Below, in pieces: positions 50,673 to 62,160 of a stretch of DNA of 64,000 nucleotides. Within the stretch, counting starts at the first letter, position 1. Every line of letters begins with the position of its first letter. The stretch lies in assembly GCA_963575745.1 (NCBI GenBank), contig CAUYUJ010004347.1, positions 72,001 through 136,000 of the forward strand, written 5' to 3'. Both the position numbers and the translations under genes were made by a program. Source of the DNA: Prorocentrum cordatum (lineage: Eukaryota > Sar > Dinophyceae > Prorocentrales > Prorocentraceae). The notes under the pieces are model-generated. The model worked only from the letters and a program-made list of their open reading frames with translations, had not been told where the DNA came from and did no database searches.

Positions 50673-53639
50673 AGCGCTGGCAGCCACCCCTGCAGCGGCA
50701 GGTGAGGCCCCAGCCAGGCCCAAGCCTTCCGGGGCGACGACCCGAGCTCCTGGCACTCAGAGCCGCGCCGATGCCTTTGCTGCCCCGCGCAGGCGGTCAA
50801 CGCGCCCACCTGGGAATTGTAGACAGCGAGCTCATGGCAGCGATCAATCATTCGGATCGCGGCCTAGCTTCAGCCGCCGCGCTTCGCGAGGCGTTCCAAG
50901 GCCCGCGCGGGCCCGGCGCCGCGCGGTGCCAGCGTGGCAGGCGGCCCCCTTTCCGCGCTGCAGGTCTAGCTTCGCTTGGACGCAATGGGCTCTCTCTCCG
51001 CCGCGACCGCGCCCCGACCCATGCCTCCAGCGGAGCTCTCACGAGACTTCTTGGGTTCGGGTCAGCCATGGGCCTTGAGCTGGGAGGGCGCCCGAAGCGC
51101 GATCGCCGACGGCATGGCCGAAGCCAGCTTCGACCGAGCTGCGCTTGGCGACGTCGCTGTCGGACAGCGCCAGAGAACTCGCCCCCCGTTCGCTGCCGCG
51201 CCCCATTCGGCAGGCAACCTCATTGTGCTCTCAGGACAGAAGCGCCGGCCGACTGCGCGCGACGACTGGCGGCAGCCCGAAGGGCCGCTTTGCACCTGTC
51301 CGCCCCGATCGAGCCTCAGTCTCCGCGCTGCTCTCGACTTGGGGCGCCCTGTGCCCCCACTGCGTCTCGGTCAGGGAAGACGAGCCCCGAGCTGCCGCCG
51401 GTTTCTCCTGGGGCGGGAAGGGAAGAGCGCGGCGTTAACTGGTGGGCATCAGCGCGACAGGGATTTGAGAGTCGTCGCCAGCGCATGCGCGAGAACGCTA
51501 GTCGCGATGCGTGGGCAAAGGTGAACCCGCGCGCAACGCTATATGTAAATTCGGTCCGCTGCCATTTTGTTCCGAGCGCGAGGTCAGCGCGCGCGCCTGC
51601 CGATCGGCCGCGCGCGCACGGCCCAACTGAGCGAGGCCCGCGCGCCGGCCCTGCCCGGCCGCGTTCGCGGAGCCCCGCGGCGAGAGGCTCGCGCCCCGGC
51701 CCCGCCCGGGCCCGGGCCCCGCGCCGGCGCCCCGCGAGGCCGAGTCGTCTCCAACGCAAATCCCATCGGAGGAGCTACGGACGCCCTAGCCGATGACCCC
51801 TGGACTAGGTCGGGCCGGGCGCGGGCGCCGCCTCCGCCAAATCGCCTGCCGGCCGGGCTGCTCGGCCCGCTGTTGCCGCGCCCGCCCGCCGCGACTTCGA
51901 GCGCCCATGCTGCCGCGCGCGCGCCGCGGCGCGACAGCGCCGCCGCCGCGCCTCCTGGCGAGCCCCGCACGGCCCAGGCTGCGCGCATCAGGCAAGCCTC
52001 CGCCTCGGCGCCTGCAGCCGTCTCCGCCGGCCCCCGCGACGGCCCTGGCAGAGGCCGAGGCGGGGGATTGACGGGGGCGCCCGAGCGCGAGCCGAGGGAG
52101 ATCGCGCATCGTGGCCCACCGACCATGGAGGGCCGCGCGGGGGCCGGCGTCAGTCGCGAGACGCAATGGCTGGACCGCCGGCCTCAGCAGCGCCATGCGG
52201 CGCGGCGCCCCCCTATGAACAGGCCGCAGATTCCGGCCTGCATGCTCCTCTTCGCGCGCAAGTTATCCCACGTCCACTGATGTTTTCCGCGCGGAGGACA
52301 GGCGGCAGCGCCGGCGCTTGCGGGCCCTCCGCGGCCAGGAGTGCCCAGGGTTAGGGGCGAACTCACGCTGGCGGAGGACGTGGATTCGTTCGAGGGCAGC
52401 CCTGGCGCAGCGCCTCCCCTTTCACGCGGCGCTGGCCACGCGCGGCCCCGTCGGCCCGCGGTCGCGGCTTGGGCCCCGCAGCCGCAGGGGCCCGCGGCCG
52501 CCGCCGCACGGGCCGCTCCCCCCGCCGGCGCGCGGCGAGCGTTGCGATGGCGAGCAGAGGATGACGCCCGCGATCGGGCAGGGCAAAGGGGCTCAGGCTC
52601 CCATCGGCAACGCGGGCAGAGGCGGCAGGTCCTCCAAGGGCGACGGCGATGACGCGATCACCAGCGACGGCGCGGGGCGCAGCCCGCCTTGTGGCGCCCG
52701 CGCCCGGGGGGGAAGAGCCCCCCCCTACTGCCGCTGGATCGCGCTCGCAGACGCAGCCCACCTGCCAGAATGAACCGATCAGGCGCGGCGGGGAGAAGGC
52801 GAGGCGCAGGCGCGAGAAGGCCGCGGGCGCCCGCGCGGCGAGCCCGCCGAGTCGGAGGCCGCAGCGACAGCGGGTCTTGAGCAAGGGGGCGGGTCACCGG
52901 GGCCGCCAGTTCCAGCAGGGTGTCCCCAAAGTGGGACTTTGATTGGGCGTGTTCGGTGGCCGAGCTTGCGACGCGCGCCCCCCGCGTTCCACTCCGCATC
53001 CTTGCTCTTGCTCGACCGGTCGAAAGAGGCACCCCTGTCCACCTCGCATCTTGCCACGGCCCTCGGGCCCCCCCATGTGGCTGGACATCTCGTCGCAGGC
53101 GTGCAGGCCCTTTGGCCTGCGGGTCGGGGCCCTGCACCGACGCGGCGCCGGTCTGCTCACCCCACGCCCCCGCGCTAATTTCAGCCCGGCGCTCGTAAAG
53201 ACGCGGACGAGCTCTCGTGGCTCAGCCGGTTGGGCCCGCCATCCGCGCGGCCCCATTGCGTTTTAGGTGGTGGCTGGGTATCTTTGCCGGCGTGGGACAG
53301 TGCTGATGGGCTGAACTGTTCGACTGTTTCGGTTTCCTTGTCTCGTTCCCCTTTGCTCCGCCAGATCTGTTCGATCGCCCTACAATCTCGACCCGAACAA
53401 GATGCTTGGCCGCCATGTGACTCGCGGTCAGCGCAACGCTTCAGCATATGAGCAGGAAGCGAGCTCCGCTTTCACATATATTGCCGCCATATCAACCGAC
53501 TGCTTCATTCCAGCCCCCGCAAGTATAGTTCCTCCTTTTCTTTTTCATTCCATTCGTCAGGGTCCCCAGGGCCCAGGGGCAGCTCGGAACCGAGGGTTGG
53601 CGCAGGTCCTGGCACGAAACGGGGAAGAGGAATCATGTG
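50673..53639. other. Very GC-rich region with overlapping unassigned frames
   Basis: Long frames are open simultaneously on both strands (364 codons plus at 50702-51796; 180 codons minus at 51584-52126; 173 codons minus at 52363-52884). A stretch at about 51185-51300 (AAAPHSAGNLIVLSGQ in one plus frame) has more balanced composition. 53440-53535 is the partner of the dispersed fragment at 42385-42484. No gene can be supported. Confidence 0.35.
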
Positions 53640-54030
53640 GAGGAAGCGCGGGGGATGGGGGAAGGAGAGAAACAGGGAAGATAAGGACGCGCAAGGATAG
53701 GCGGAGGAGGGGGAACTGGAGGAGAAGGACTACAGTGAGGAGAGCTGGGGTACAGTGAGGACAGTTGGTGGGAGGAGGCAGGAGTTATGGATACATGGAG
53801 GGGAAAGGGTAGAATGAGGAGAGAAGAAAGCGAAGAGGGGGAGACGGAAGAGGAAGAAATGGCGGGAAGATGATGCGAAGAAGTGGAGGAGAAGGTTGCG
53901 AGGGGAACTGGGGGCAAGCAAAAACGAAATAGGGGCGGGGGAGGCCGCAGAGGATGTAGAGGTGGAGAAAGAGGATGAGGAGGAGGAAGACGAGGACGAG
54001 GACGATGAGGGGGAGCAAGGGGAAGAGGAG
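53640..54030 (+). repeat. Purine-rich GGA/GAA region
   Basis: Almost all A and G with a few C/T bases, densest at 53960-54030. Not a pure microsatellite. Confidence 0.75.
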
Positions 54031-55095
54031 GAGGATGGAGAGCTCGGCCCCCTGCATCTTCATTTGGTCCTATCTTCGTTGCCTTTCTCCTCTGCTCCTC
54101 CTTTCACCCTTCTGCTGCCGCATGCCCAACTTACGATCCTGCTCCTCATGCCGCTGATGCTGCACCTTCTCCACCACACGCAGACCGATGGAAGAAAAGC
54201 AGCAGCGGGAAGTGACAATAAAGAAACAACAGCTGGAGGAGGGGGTCCAAAAGGAATGCGTTTCATGACGCGTCCAGGGCCACCGCCGGGCCTTTCTGTT
54301 CAGCCGAGAGGACGACCTGGGGGACTGGACAGGATGGTGCGATTCTGCTGATGGTGACGACGTCTCTCCGAGGTATTGCAAGGCTTGAGGGTCTGGACAA
54401 ATCGCCTCCCCTCAGCCCCTCCGCCTTGCCACACTGTGTCCACTTTGCCTCTCCCCCCTTTCACCTCCACATCTTACTCCCATCCGGCCCCTTCCTTCCA
54501 GCCGATTCCCCTGCACCATCACACACTGTGATTGCGAGTCTCCTGTCTCTACTGGTGTCGTGTTGTTTGATCGAGGGTGTAGGCATGTGTGTACAAGAAT
54601 GTGTATAGTTGAGTTTTTCTGTTATGCATGCATTTGTAGATAGAAAATGCAAGCGTTGCCGTGGCCTGTCACAAAGAATGGGCTTGGTCAAACGGCGCCC
54701 TGCCTTTGGAGTGTGGTGCTCTATTTGCGGTTTTCGCTTGGTTGTCTTGATCATCAGAGAGCCCTTCGCCCAACGGAGCGACTTTGTCGCTGCAGTGCTG
54801 GCAGCGGTGGTTGTTTGCTTGTATGCAATTTGAACGTTTGCTCCTGTTCTCCCTGGTGCGCTTTATGTTTTTAATGTTAATCGAGGTGCGTGCGTCCATC
54901 GGAACGAGCGCATTTAGTTTTTCCCCAACTGTCACCTCTTCCCCTTCTCTTCCTTCTCCCTCATCTCTCAGCCTCCCATCCCATCTCCTGTCCGCTTCCT
55001 CATTCCCGCTTTCCCCTCTTCCTTGATTTTCGCTCCCCTTCTCACCCCCTGCCCCACGGATACAAGTACTCCTATGTTTGCGGTTTTTTTTTTTT
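54031..55095. other. No gene recognised
   Basis: AT-richer sequence between purine and pyrimidine tracts. A 74-codon plus frame (54609-54833) has CKRC and CSIC but nothing else to support it. Confidence 0.35.
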
Positions 55096-55146
55096 CTCTC
55101 TCTCTCTCTCTCTCTGCTTCTCTCTGTCTCTCTCTCTCTCTCGCTC
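55086..55146 (+). repeat. CT microsatellite
   Basis: T run followed by tctctc, broken by two short variants. Confidence 0.95.
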
Positions 55147-55613
55147 TGTATCTTCCCTGGCCGCGTTCCAATTATTCGGCAAGGGTTTCCCACAGGCTAG
55201 AAGTAATCACGCTATAATCGCAGCCCGGCGGCTCCGAATGGCACATTCGATGTTGCGCCGATGGCGCCCCCGCCCCGTCCCCGCCATGAGAGACAGGGGT
55301 CATCAGGAAAATGAGTCCGTCACCCCTGAACCCTTTCTCTTGCTCGGTTTTGGTAACGCCCCCCAGAGCCCCTGGATGCCCCCAGGGGATCTGAAGACGG
55401 CGACAGACTTTCCGGCACCGCGTTTGTCCGCGACTTGTCTTCTCCATGTTGACCAATCACAACAGAGAGAGTTAGTTCATGTCTACCTCATCTGAAACAC
55501 ATCCATATCCCCATGATTGGCATCGCCGCATCTCGATGCCGATCTGAATGATTCCCTCAGCATCTGGGGGTGCATCCCTAAGAGTGCCATCGTCTTTGGG
55601 CTTGTCAATCTCA
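55147..55613. other. No gene recognised
   Basis: Mixed sequence; 94- to 106-codon minus frames without motifs. Confidence 0.4.
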
Positions 55614-55853
55614 GGGTTGACCCAAAAAGGGGTCCAGCGACAAGGGGGTGGCGAAATAGATGTTCTTGTGGAGTTGCAGTACATTCGGGGCGTGCAATAC
55701 ATTCCGGGGTTCAAATGTATTGCTGGATGCTCGCGAGCAATACATATTTGCAATACAATGCAATACAACTTTCCGGCGCCATACATTTGCAATACGATTG
55801 CCCCGAATCTATTGCACCCCCCCTTTCATCTGGACCCCCTTTTGGGTCACCCC
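55614..55853. repeat. Foldback element 4
   Basis: Arms 55614-55637 and 55830-55853 pair at 22 of 24 positions (gacccaaaa-gggtccag); weaker pairing continues inward for about 20 bp. The interior holds repeated caataca/tgtattg words, themselves palindromic around 55720-55745. Confidence 0.75.
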
Positions 55854-55979
55854 AAACAATTTTCGAGGCTGGTAATTTCGCAGGAACAGGAACGCCTGCT
55901 CCTCGCAGGCGCCACGCCTGCGTGGGCGGCGGCACCCGGCGGACCTCGCAAGACTCTTCCTCCTTGCCCTCCCCGTCTC

Positions 55980-56128
55980 CCTTCTCCTCCTCCTCCTCCT
56001 CCTCCTCCTCCTCTTCTTCCCCTTCCTCCTCCTCCTCCTCCTCCTCCTCTTCTCCCTCCTCCTCCTCCTTCTCCTCCTCCTCCTCCTCCGCCGCCTCCTC
56101 CTCCTCCTCCTCCTCCTCCTCCTTCTCT
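55980..56128 (+). repeat. CTC pyrimidine array upstream of the spliced leader
   Basis: About 145 bp of (ctc)n with a few ttc and cgc variants, almost purine-free. It ends directly at the spliced-leader relic, so the pair has the form of a polypyrimidine tract plus AG acceptor (the AG in accgtag). Confidence 0.9.
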
Positions 56129-56129
56129 C

Positions 56130-56166
56130 ACCGTAGCCATTTTGGCTCAAACCATTTTGGCTCAAG
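56130..56166 (+). other. Double DinoSL relic at LINE 5' end
   Basis: 56130-56151 matches the 22-nt dinoflagellate spliced leader (accgtagccattttggctca then aa; final G replaced by A). 56152-56166 is a second copy lacking the first seven bases (ccattttggctcaag). The break is exactly after the AG of the leader, the site where a genomic relic would serve as acceptor for a second round of trans-splicing. The following base pattern (taaaac) is not a splice donor, so this is not an SL RNA gene. Confidence 0.93.
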
Positions 56167-56453
56167 TAAAACATTTCCCAAGGCAGCTGGCCGTTCAACC
56201 CTGTTCCTTTCCATGACCCACAGGCTCGCCTCGGCTGCCCAGCCTGCGGGGCCGCTCCATATCAGCAGTGCGAAGATCCCCTTTCGCACTATCACGAATT
56301 CAATTCATTTAACAGCATGCCGTTGGGCTGGCTATTCTTTCGCTTGGCATCGGACACGCGGTACGTGGCCTTGCTCTGCACAACACTTCCTAATGGATAC
56401 ATATTCTGCGTCAGCATCTTTTCGAAACTACTCAAAAAGCAGAAGCCAAGCCT

Positions 56454-57788
56454 GTGGACACCGACGCGATCGACGCAGACACCTTGAAAGACGCAGTGAG
56501 AGAGATAGAGACCGTGACCGTGGTCGACACCGCCGACGTGATAGGGATGGGCGCCACCATTCTTTTTTTCCCGAATGGATCACACCAGCCGCACAAAGGA
56601 TATAGTAGACGATCTAGAAAACCTCGCGGACGCGAAGCATCGGGAGCCCATCAAGGATTCCACTCAGCTGCTACCCGAGAAGCCTGCCAACGAGCTGCCC
56701 TTGAAGACTTGGAGGCAGCTCCGACCTTCCCCTCTCAAGAGCAAGCACAGTGGCAAACCCACCAAGCTCAGCGAGAACGAGATCGGCGCGAAGCTCTGCA
56801 GCACTCTCCTATCACGACAGCATCAAATGCTGCCGCAGCCAGTTGTGGACAAATGGCATCAGCTCCAGCCCCAGATCCAGTAGAAAAAAGCACAGCCACG
56901 CCTACAGAAGCACCTTGGCCACAGTCAAATCTCGCCCCAGATATTCAGCGCGAGGTCGAGCATATCATGGCATCGCAGCTCGCCGCCATCAATACAGCCG
57001 TCGGCAACACTGTTTCAGCCTCGCAGACTCAATTTCTCGCTGCACTACAGCGACATGAAGCAGCTACTACTCGCAGATTGGATGGCCAAGAGCAAGATCG
57101 CATGGGAATCAAGACCGCACAAGCAAAGCAAGATGCCCAGCACCGGAATATCTGGAGTGCAATCCAGCACATCAGCCAGCAGCTCAGCCTCGGCGGAGCA
57201 GAGGCACCCAAATTGGACATGGCCAAACTATCATATTGGGATCGCGAGCCAGATCCCACCATGTTCGTTCTCTCCTGCGCGCATCCCGTCGCCGCCGCCG
57301 CCGTTCGCATCGCCATCGCCGAGTGGCTCGACGCAGCAGAAGTGGCCCCGCAGCAGTTTCGAATCCATGGAGAAAGGCGCTTCATCCTACAACTCCTTGG
57401 GGGTCGCTCAATCGCCATCACCAAATCAGAGGCCCTTGCTCGGGCACTTCAGTTACCAGGCCGTGGTGGCTACAGACAGCTCATAGTTCAGACACCTACC
57501 AACAGCGCCATCAACAATGGCCAGTACGTTCCGCTCTACGCCAACCCAGGCAGGATCATCAAGCGCACCAGAATGGCAACTCAAACTGAAAAGCTGCGCG
57601 CCCTCTGCCAGGCTCACTACCCCGCGCAGAAGTGGCGCGCTGTTGCGATCAAGGGCGCGTATTCTGCAACACCATTCTCGTTGGAATCAAGATTCGCTAG
57701 CCATGGTTCCCATCAACAAGGCCACTATCGCTGCATAAATTGCCGCTCTCTACACAGCCGAGGACACAGTGGATTTAACAAACGCTAG
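56454..57788 (+). pseudogene. LINE ORF1 (RNA-binding Gag-like protein)
   Basis: A 444-codon frame. The N-terminal part is acidic then basic (SRRSRKPRGRE). Around 56950-57190 a helical segment follows (DIQREVEHIMASQLAAIN, FLAALQRHEAATTRRLDG, HRNIWSAIQHISQQLSLG), probably a coiled coil for multimerisation. Around 57240-57480 a compact domain reads DREPDPTMFVLSC, AAVRIAIAEWLDAAEV, IHGERRFILQLLGG, consistent with an RRM-like RNA-binding fold in LINE ORF1 proteins. The C-terminus includes YRCINC at the end of the frame; alternative frames after 57640 give LAMVPINKATIAA and DLTNASCHGGRLQMTRI, suggesting a frameshift near 57650-57720. No ATG with clear support starts the frame. Confidence 0.6.
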
Positions 57789-58191
57789 TTGCCATGGTGG
57801 ACGACTGCAAATGACGCGGATCACGCGCGCCCTCCTGGACCTGATTTACCTGCGCGGCAGCGACCGCGTCCTCTACAGCACCTTCGACCAGCGCCTGAAC
57901 AGGCTCCACCTTGTCCTGCCGCCGCTGACGCTCCACAGCTTCCTGCGCGCGCTCCGCGTGAACTCGGGCAAGCCCCGCGGCGTCGCAGGTCTCATCTTGC
58001 ACGGGCCGCGCCGCGACGACGGGCGCGCGAGGATCGGGGCGCCCCTGATGCCCTCGAGGGACTGGAGAGCCCCCCAAATTATTGTTCAGTCTTCACAGGC
58101 CTGGAGAGCCCCGGAGCAGCGCTTCTTCCCCAGCATGAAATACTTCACCCAGCTCAAGCCCTTCTTCTTCCAGAACAAGATCGCCTATTGA
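57769..58191 (+). pseudogene. LINE inter-ORF coding fragment
   Basis: A 140-codon frame reading MTRITRALLDLIYLRGSD, LYSTFDQRLNRLHLVLPP and SFLRALRVNSGKPRGVAG. It continues the ORF1 protein in a shifted frame or belongs to a second small ORF. The Arg/Ser-rich end and the ttcttcttc run downstream (58255-58325) separate it from the endonuclease. No motif identifies it. Confidence 0.4.
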
Positions 58192-58394
58192 ATGCCGACA
58201 GGACTCAGGTCGCATCAGCTCCAGGATTCAGCTCATCACTGGGCAACGCTTCATCCTCCAGTTCCAGCAGCTCATCTTCTTCTTCCTCCAGTTCCAGCCG
58301 CTCATCTTCTTCTTCCAGCTCCAGCAGCACATCCTCGCGCACCCGTCGTGCCGAGCCGACGCGGATTACCGCCGCGCCTACTAGCCTCAGAGGC

Positions 58395-59160
58395 CGCAGG
58401 CAACCGCATCTGCTGGAATGCCAGGGGTTTCTCTCGCCATGACGATCGTAAGAGATGGGGGGAGATAAAGCAGATTACTCCCTTCATGCGCACGCAGGCC
58501 CTGATAGCCCTGCAAAAAGTACACGGCTCGCAATTAGATCTCGGATCGCACATCGGCAAATTTCTGTGTGATTATCAAATGCATGTCAGCGGCTGCCCCC
58601 ATAACCGCGGCAAAGGGGGAGTGGCCCTTCTGGTTCCGACATCTACATCGACCGCTACATCAACGTCGCTCTGGCCAGTTGTCCGCGGTCGAGTTACAGC
58701 CCTGCGCATTGCCAATCACACCGCGGGCTTCGAGGCGCTCATTATGAGCGCACAGAAACATGAGTTACCGAGGCGCGGCATGCCTCGCGGAACTGGGCAG
58801 CAGCAGCGCCCCAGCAAAGACTCTTCATCGCCATGGGCGACTTCAATGCCAGTGCCGCTCCCTCCTTCAACTCCAAGGATCCTTCTGCATGCTGGCGGCC
58901 AATGGCACCTGGCGGAGAGTATCGGCGAGAGCAAGCGCGGCGGTGCCAACTCCTTGCCTCGCCCACAGAGATCGCCCACGACTTCCCCGCGCACTTCTCG
59001 GCCAACGCGCAAGCGGTCACGGCAACCGGCCGCGTCTTCATCTCCCTCTCGGGAATCGACTTGATGAATGCGGGCGCGCACCTGAATATTCACACAGACG
59101 GCGCGGCTCTATCTGACAAAGGCCTCAGCGATCACGCCAGTCTTCATTTTCTTCTGGTCA
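58395..59160 (+). pseudogene. LINE AP-like endonuclease domain
   Basis: Starts with ICWNARGFSRHDDRKR (about 58408-58455; the Asn of motif I), then TQALIALQKVHGSQ (about 58494-58535; the Glu of the usual LQExH position reads Lys) and NRGKGGVALLVP. After a frame change, MGDFNASAAPS (58833 on) is the GDFN motif, followed by TGRVFISLSGIDLMN and GLSDHASLHF (about 59120-59150; the catalytic SDH). These are the ordered motifs of exonuclease-endonuclease-phosphatase domains that nick target DNA for target-primed reverse transcription. The Glu-to-Lys change and the frameshift near 58760-58830 indicate loss of function. Confidence 0.7.
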
Positions 59161-60790
59161 GCCTCACGGCCAGAAGAGCAAGCCATCGACCCGATCATCT
59201 TCCACGACCCCACCTACCGGCGCCACTTCAACTTTCTGAAGGGCAACATTGCAAAGGCTGCGCTTGCGCCTAGCGCAGCATGGAAGCAGCGCAAGCTCAT
59301 CATCAAAGAGGCGGCGAAGCTCACTCGCAACCTTCGGCAACGCGCCCCCCTTCATGACCACAGTCGCTGGGCACATAGCAGGCTCGCTAGTCGTGTTATC
59401 TCACGGGCGATTTGGCGAACGGATTCAGACGCAGCGTCGCCCCCCATGGCAGCGACCGGCATCGGCAGCGCGCGCCTGCGCCTCACGGACGACGGCCCCG
59501 AGCTCACGAACAGGGGCGAGTATGTCAAGCTGATGGGCGCGGCGGTCACCGCCGACTACGACAGGCGCATCGCACTCGCCACGAAGCGCCAGCTGCAATC
59601 CAACGCCGAGATGCAGCGGGACCAGGCCGGCAGTAGGAAGGCCGCGATGCAGCTCGCGCGCCGGGCGCAGGCCTGGAATCCGTTCCGCCGTCGTCTCGCA
59701 CTCTCAGAACTTAGGACACCGAAAGAAGGTGCACCAGGGGCCAGAGGGCATTCTCGGAGGCCTCCAGAGACGTTGGCAGCCCATCCTCCCCAGCAGCGCC
59801 TGTCCCAGCACCTCCCCAAGTTCGATTGCGCGGACCTGCGGGTTCCAGCTCTTCAGGACTTTCAGAGGGCCCTCCGCAAGGTCAGACATGCCGCTCCAGG
59901 CCCAGGCCAGATTCCATGCGCTGCACGGGCCACCTCGCCTGGATCCGTTCAGATACTTCATGACCTCACGATGCAGATGTTGGAGACGGCCTGGCCCCGC
60001 ATCAGTTCAACGACTCGGTCTTCGTGTTTTTTTCTCCCGAAAGGAGACGAATCCCAGGACCAGTATGCCGTCTTTTGAGCTCCAGGTGCCATTCGCCCCC
60101 TCTCCTTAGAACCGCGACGCCAGACTTATCGCTTCTGTCGTGAATATGGGTCTCGTGGACATGGTTAGGGATCGGACAATAGACGCACAACAGGGTTTTG
60201 TAAAAAGGGGCGGAACTTTGGACAACATGCATTGACCCTAGACTCTGAGGCCCGTGGAGTAGGTCACTCCCCAGAGGCGCCAGATGCGCTCCCTATCCTT
60301 ACCAGCTGTGATCTCAAAGCTGCCGTCTCATCCTTCGGGTGGGAGTTTGCGTTTGCATCATTGGTGGCTCGCGGGGCTCCTCCAGGCTATCTCAGTGTCA
60401 CTTATGCTCTTTATCACTCCCCCAAAGCCTGGGCCCGTGTAGGTGGCCGTCTTCCATAAATGTTCGAAATAGGCTCAGGTGTTCCCCAGGGCTGCCCTCT
60501 CTCGGGATCGATTTTGGCCTTGGGTTTTTATGCCCCCATTAGACACATTGTCCAGATTATAAGCGCCCTCCCTGGATCCAACAATCTCGGTGCCTGCGCA
60601 GATGGCCTGGGTCTCGTCCTCGCTCGCCTTGGGACCCTCCCTTTCCCCCTTCCCCCGTTTCGGGCCATTGATACTCTCGCAGGACTCGAGCTACATATCC
60701 AGAAGACAGTGATTGTGCCCTCATGGGCCCTTTTTTTCACTTGCCGTGCACTCCCTCACTCAACGCCTCTTACTATTTCCAGTGCCTGAG
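59160..60790 (+). pseudogene. LINE reverse transcriptase domain
   Basis: A linker reads AIDPIIFHDPTYRRHFNF and APLHDHSRWAHSRLASR. The RT begins with FQRALRKVRHAAPGPGQIP (about 59858-59915). A shifted frame holds DARLIASVVNMGLVDMVRD and AQQGFVKRGGTLDN (60116-60230). Motif A is at about 60307-60340 (CDLKAAVSSFGWEF, Asp at 60310), motif B at about 60475-60505 (SGVPQGCPLSG), and motif C at about 60592-60615 reads ACADGLGLVL, so the second Asp of the xADD box is Gly. GLELHIQKTVIVPSW follows as the primer-grip/thumb side. TAA stops at 60457 and frame changes confirm a pseudogene. Confidence 0.75.
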
Positions 60791-62005
60791 TGGCAGCGCA
60801 TTCAGATTATAGAATACGCACGCTATCTAGGCGTGCTCAGTGGCCCAGCAGTTACCTTAGACATCCAAGGGGAAGCCGCATGTGAGACATATTGGCTGCG
60901 CGTTGCACAATTAGCGGCGAGCGCCCCTGGCCCAGCAGTGGCGTTCAAACTGTATAACACGTGTGTTAGCACTGTCCTCTCGTACCTTACGCAGTATTTT
61001 CCATGTCCAACCACGTTCCTGAGGCGCGAACGTGGCACCCTACATGCGATTCTCCGGTTTCCCCCAACTCCTGGCGCCTCGTCGACATCCTCGGTGCTCG
61101 CTCGTGGTCGCATTCGTCCTCCCCCAACTCACTGATCACGCTTTCACTGGCCTCGGCGCGGCGCACGGCATCTGCCGCGCTTCCCGACTGGAAGCCACTG
61201 CGTCGCTCTTTAGTACTTGCCCAAGACAAGCTCAACCCAGAACCGACCCTGGCGGATTGTGCCCAGGCCCGTATTCGGGCCACCGTTTCTCCCGCGTTCT
61301 GGAAGTGCCCTGGCATCGTCGAATGCTGGCGCGAGCTTGCTGACGGTATACCACCGCACTCGGTCTCACCGCTCGTCTGGCGCGCAGCTCAGCGAACGGC
61401 CGCACATGAACAGACGGCCGCTGCCCAAGAATCCGGGCGTGCCCGGGCCCATCGCCCCCTCGCCTCGGTTCTCCACTCTTCCCTCTTCCCCGACGAGTTC
61501 GCTGGGACTCTTGCGCGCCGTCTCTCATCGGCGCTACCTGGTCTCGTAGTGCCGCGGCGCGGAGTCTGTCCAACCGCTGGCAGGAACTAACCAGTCACCT
61601 CTCGAAGAGGGTCCCAGCCATCCGCTGGGCCGCGTATAAGACGTTGGCGGGGGCGCGGTGGACCAGCCACCGCTTCCCCTTCGGCCCGGGCCGCGCCTGT
61701 CTGCTCGGGTGCGATGCTTGCCAGGTTGTCTCGGCCATTACCTCACCTGCCCCCGTCCCCTTCACTTCCTCGCGTTACCTCGCCCCTTCCTCTCCTCGGA
61801 CCCTCTCGTTCGCATCGGCCTAGGGGCGCCCGGACAACGCGCTGACCCTGAGCACGCTATTCCTGACGCTGTCCGTCGGGCAGCACTTTCATTTCACGTG
61901 TCCAACAAACTGCGCATCATCACGCACGCCGCGCCCAGCGCCGCGCTTCTTCACGCTACTGGCACTGAGTACCGAGCCGCTGCACTGCACGCGATGAGGC
62001 CGTAG
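60780..62005 (+). pseudogene. LINE connection and C-terminal zinc-knuckle region
   Basis: Segments in shifting frames: QIIEYARYLGVLSGP (about 60804-60850), FKLYNTCVSTVLSYLTQYFP (about 60942-61005), SLITLSLASARRTASAAL (about 61130-61185) and ATVSPAFWKCPGIVECW (about 61278-61330). Near 61675-61760 one frame reads CLLGCDACQ and the overlapping one CLGHYLTCPRP, together giving the C-x3-C...H-x4-C knuckle found near LINE C-termini. A final frame ends at the TAG at 62003. The order is normal for an APE-type LINE; the frame breaks are not. Confidence 0.55.
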
Positions 62006-62094
62006 CCTGAGACGAACCGGAGCGGGGGCACTTGCCCGCTTCTCGCGTCTTGTCCGCTTGCCCTCGTGTCTTCCTTTCTTGGTGCGGTCGCTCC

Positions 62095-62160
62095 ACCTCC
62101 TCCTCCTCCTCCTCCTCATCCTCCTCCTCCGCGCCCTCCCCCTCCTCCACCCCCTAGCAT
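62095..62160 (+). repeat. CTC microsatellite in LINE 3' region
   Basis: Tandem cctcct between the LINE C-terminus and its short A run at 62181. Confidence 0.9.

Noticed and set aside
54609-54833. Small CKRC...CSIC zinc-finger-like ORF
   Set aside because: Only 74 codons, with a hydrophobic remainder and no second line of evidence.
56130-56166. SL RNA gene
   Set aside because: The leader is followed by a truncated second leader and not by a splice donor or Sm-site region, so it is a retroposed relic.
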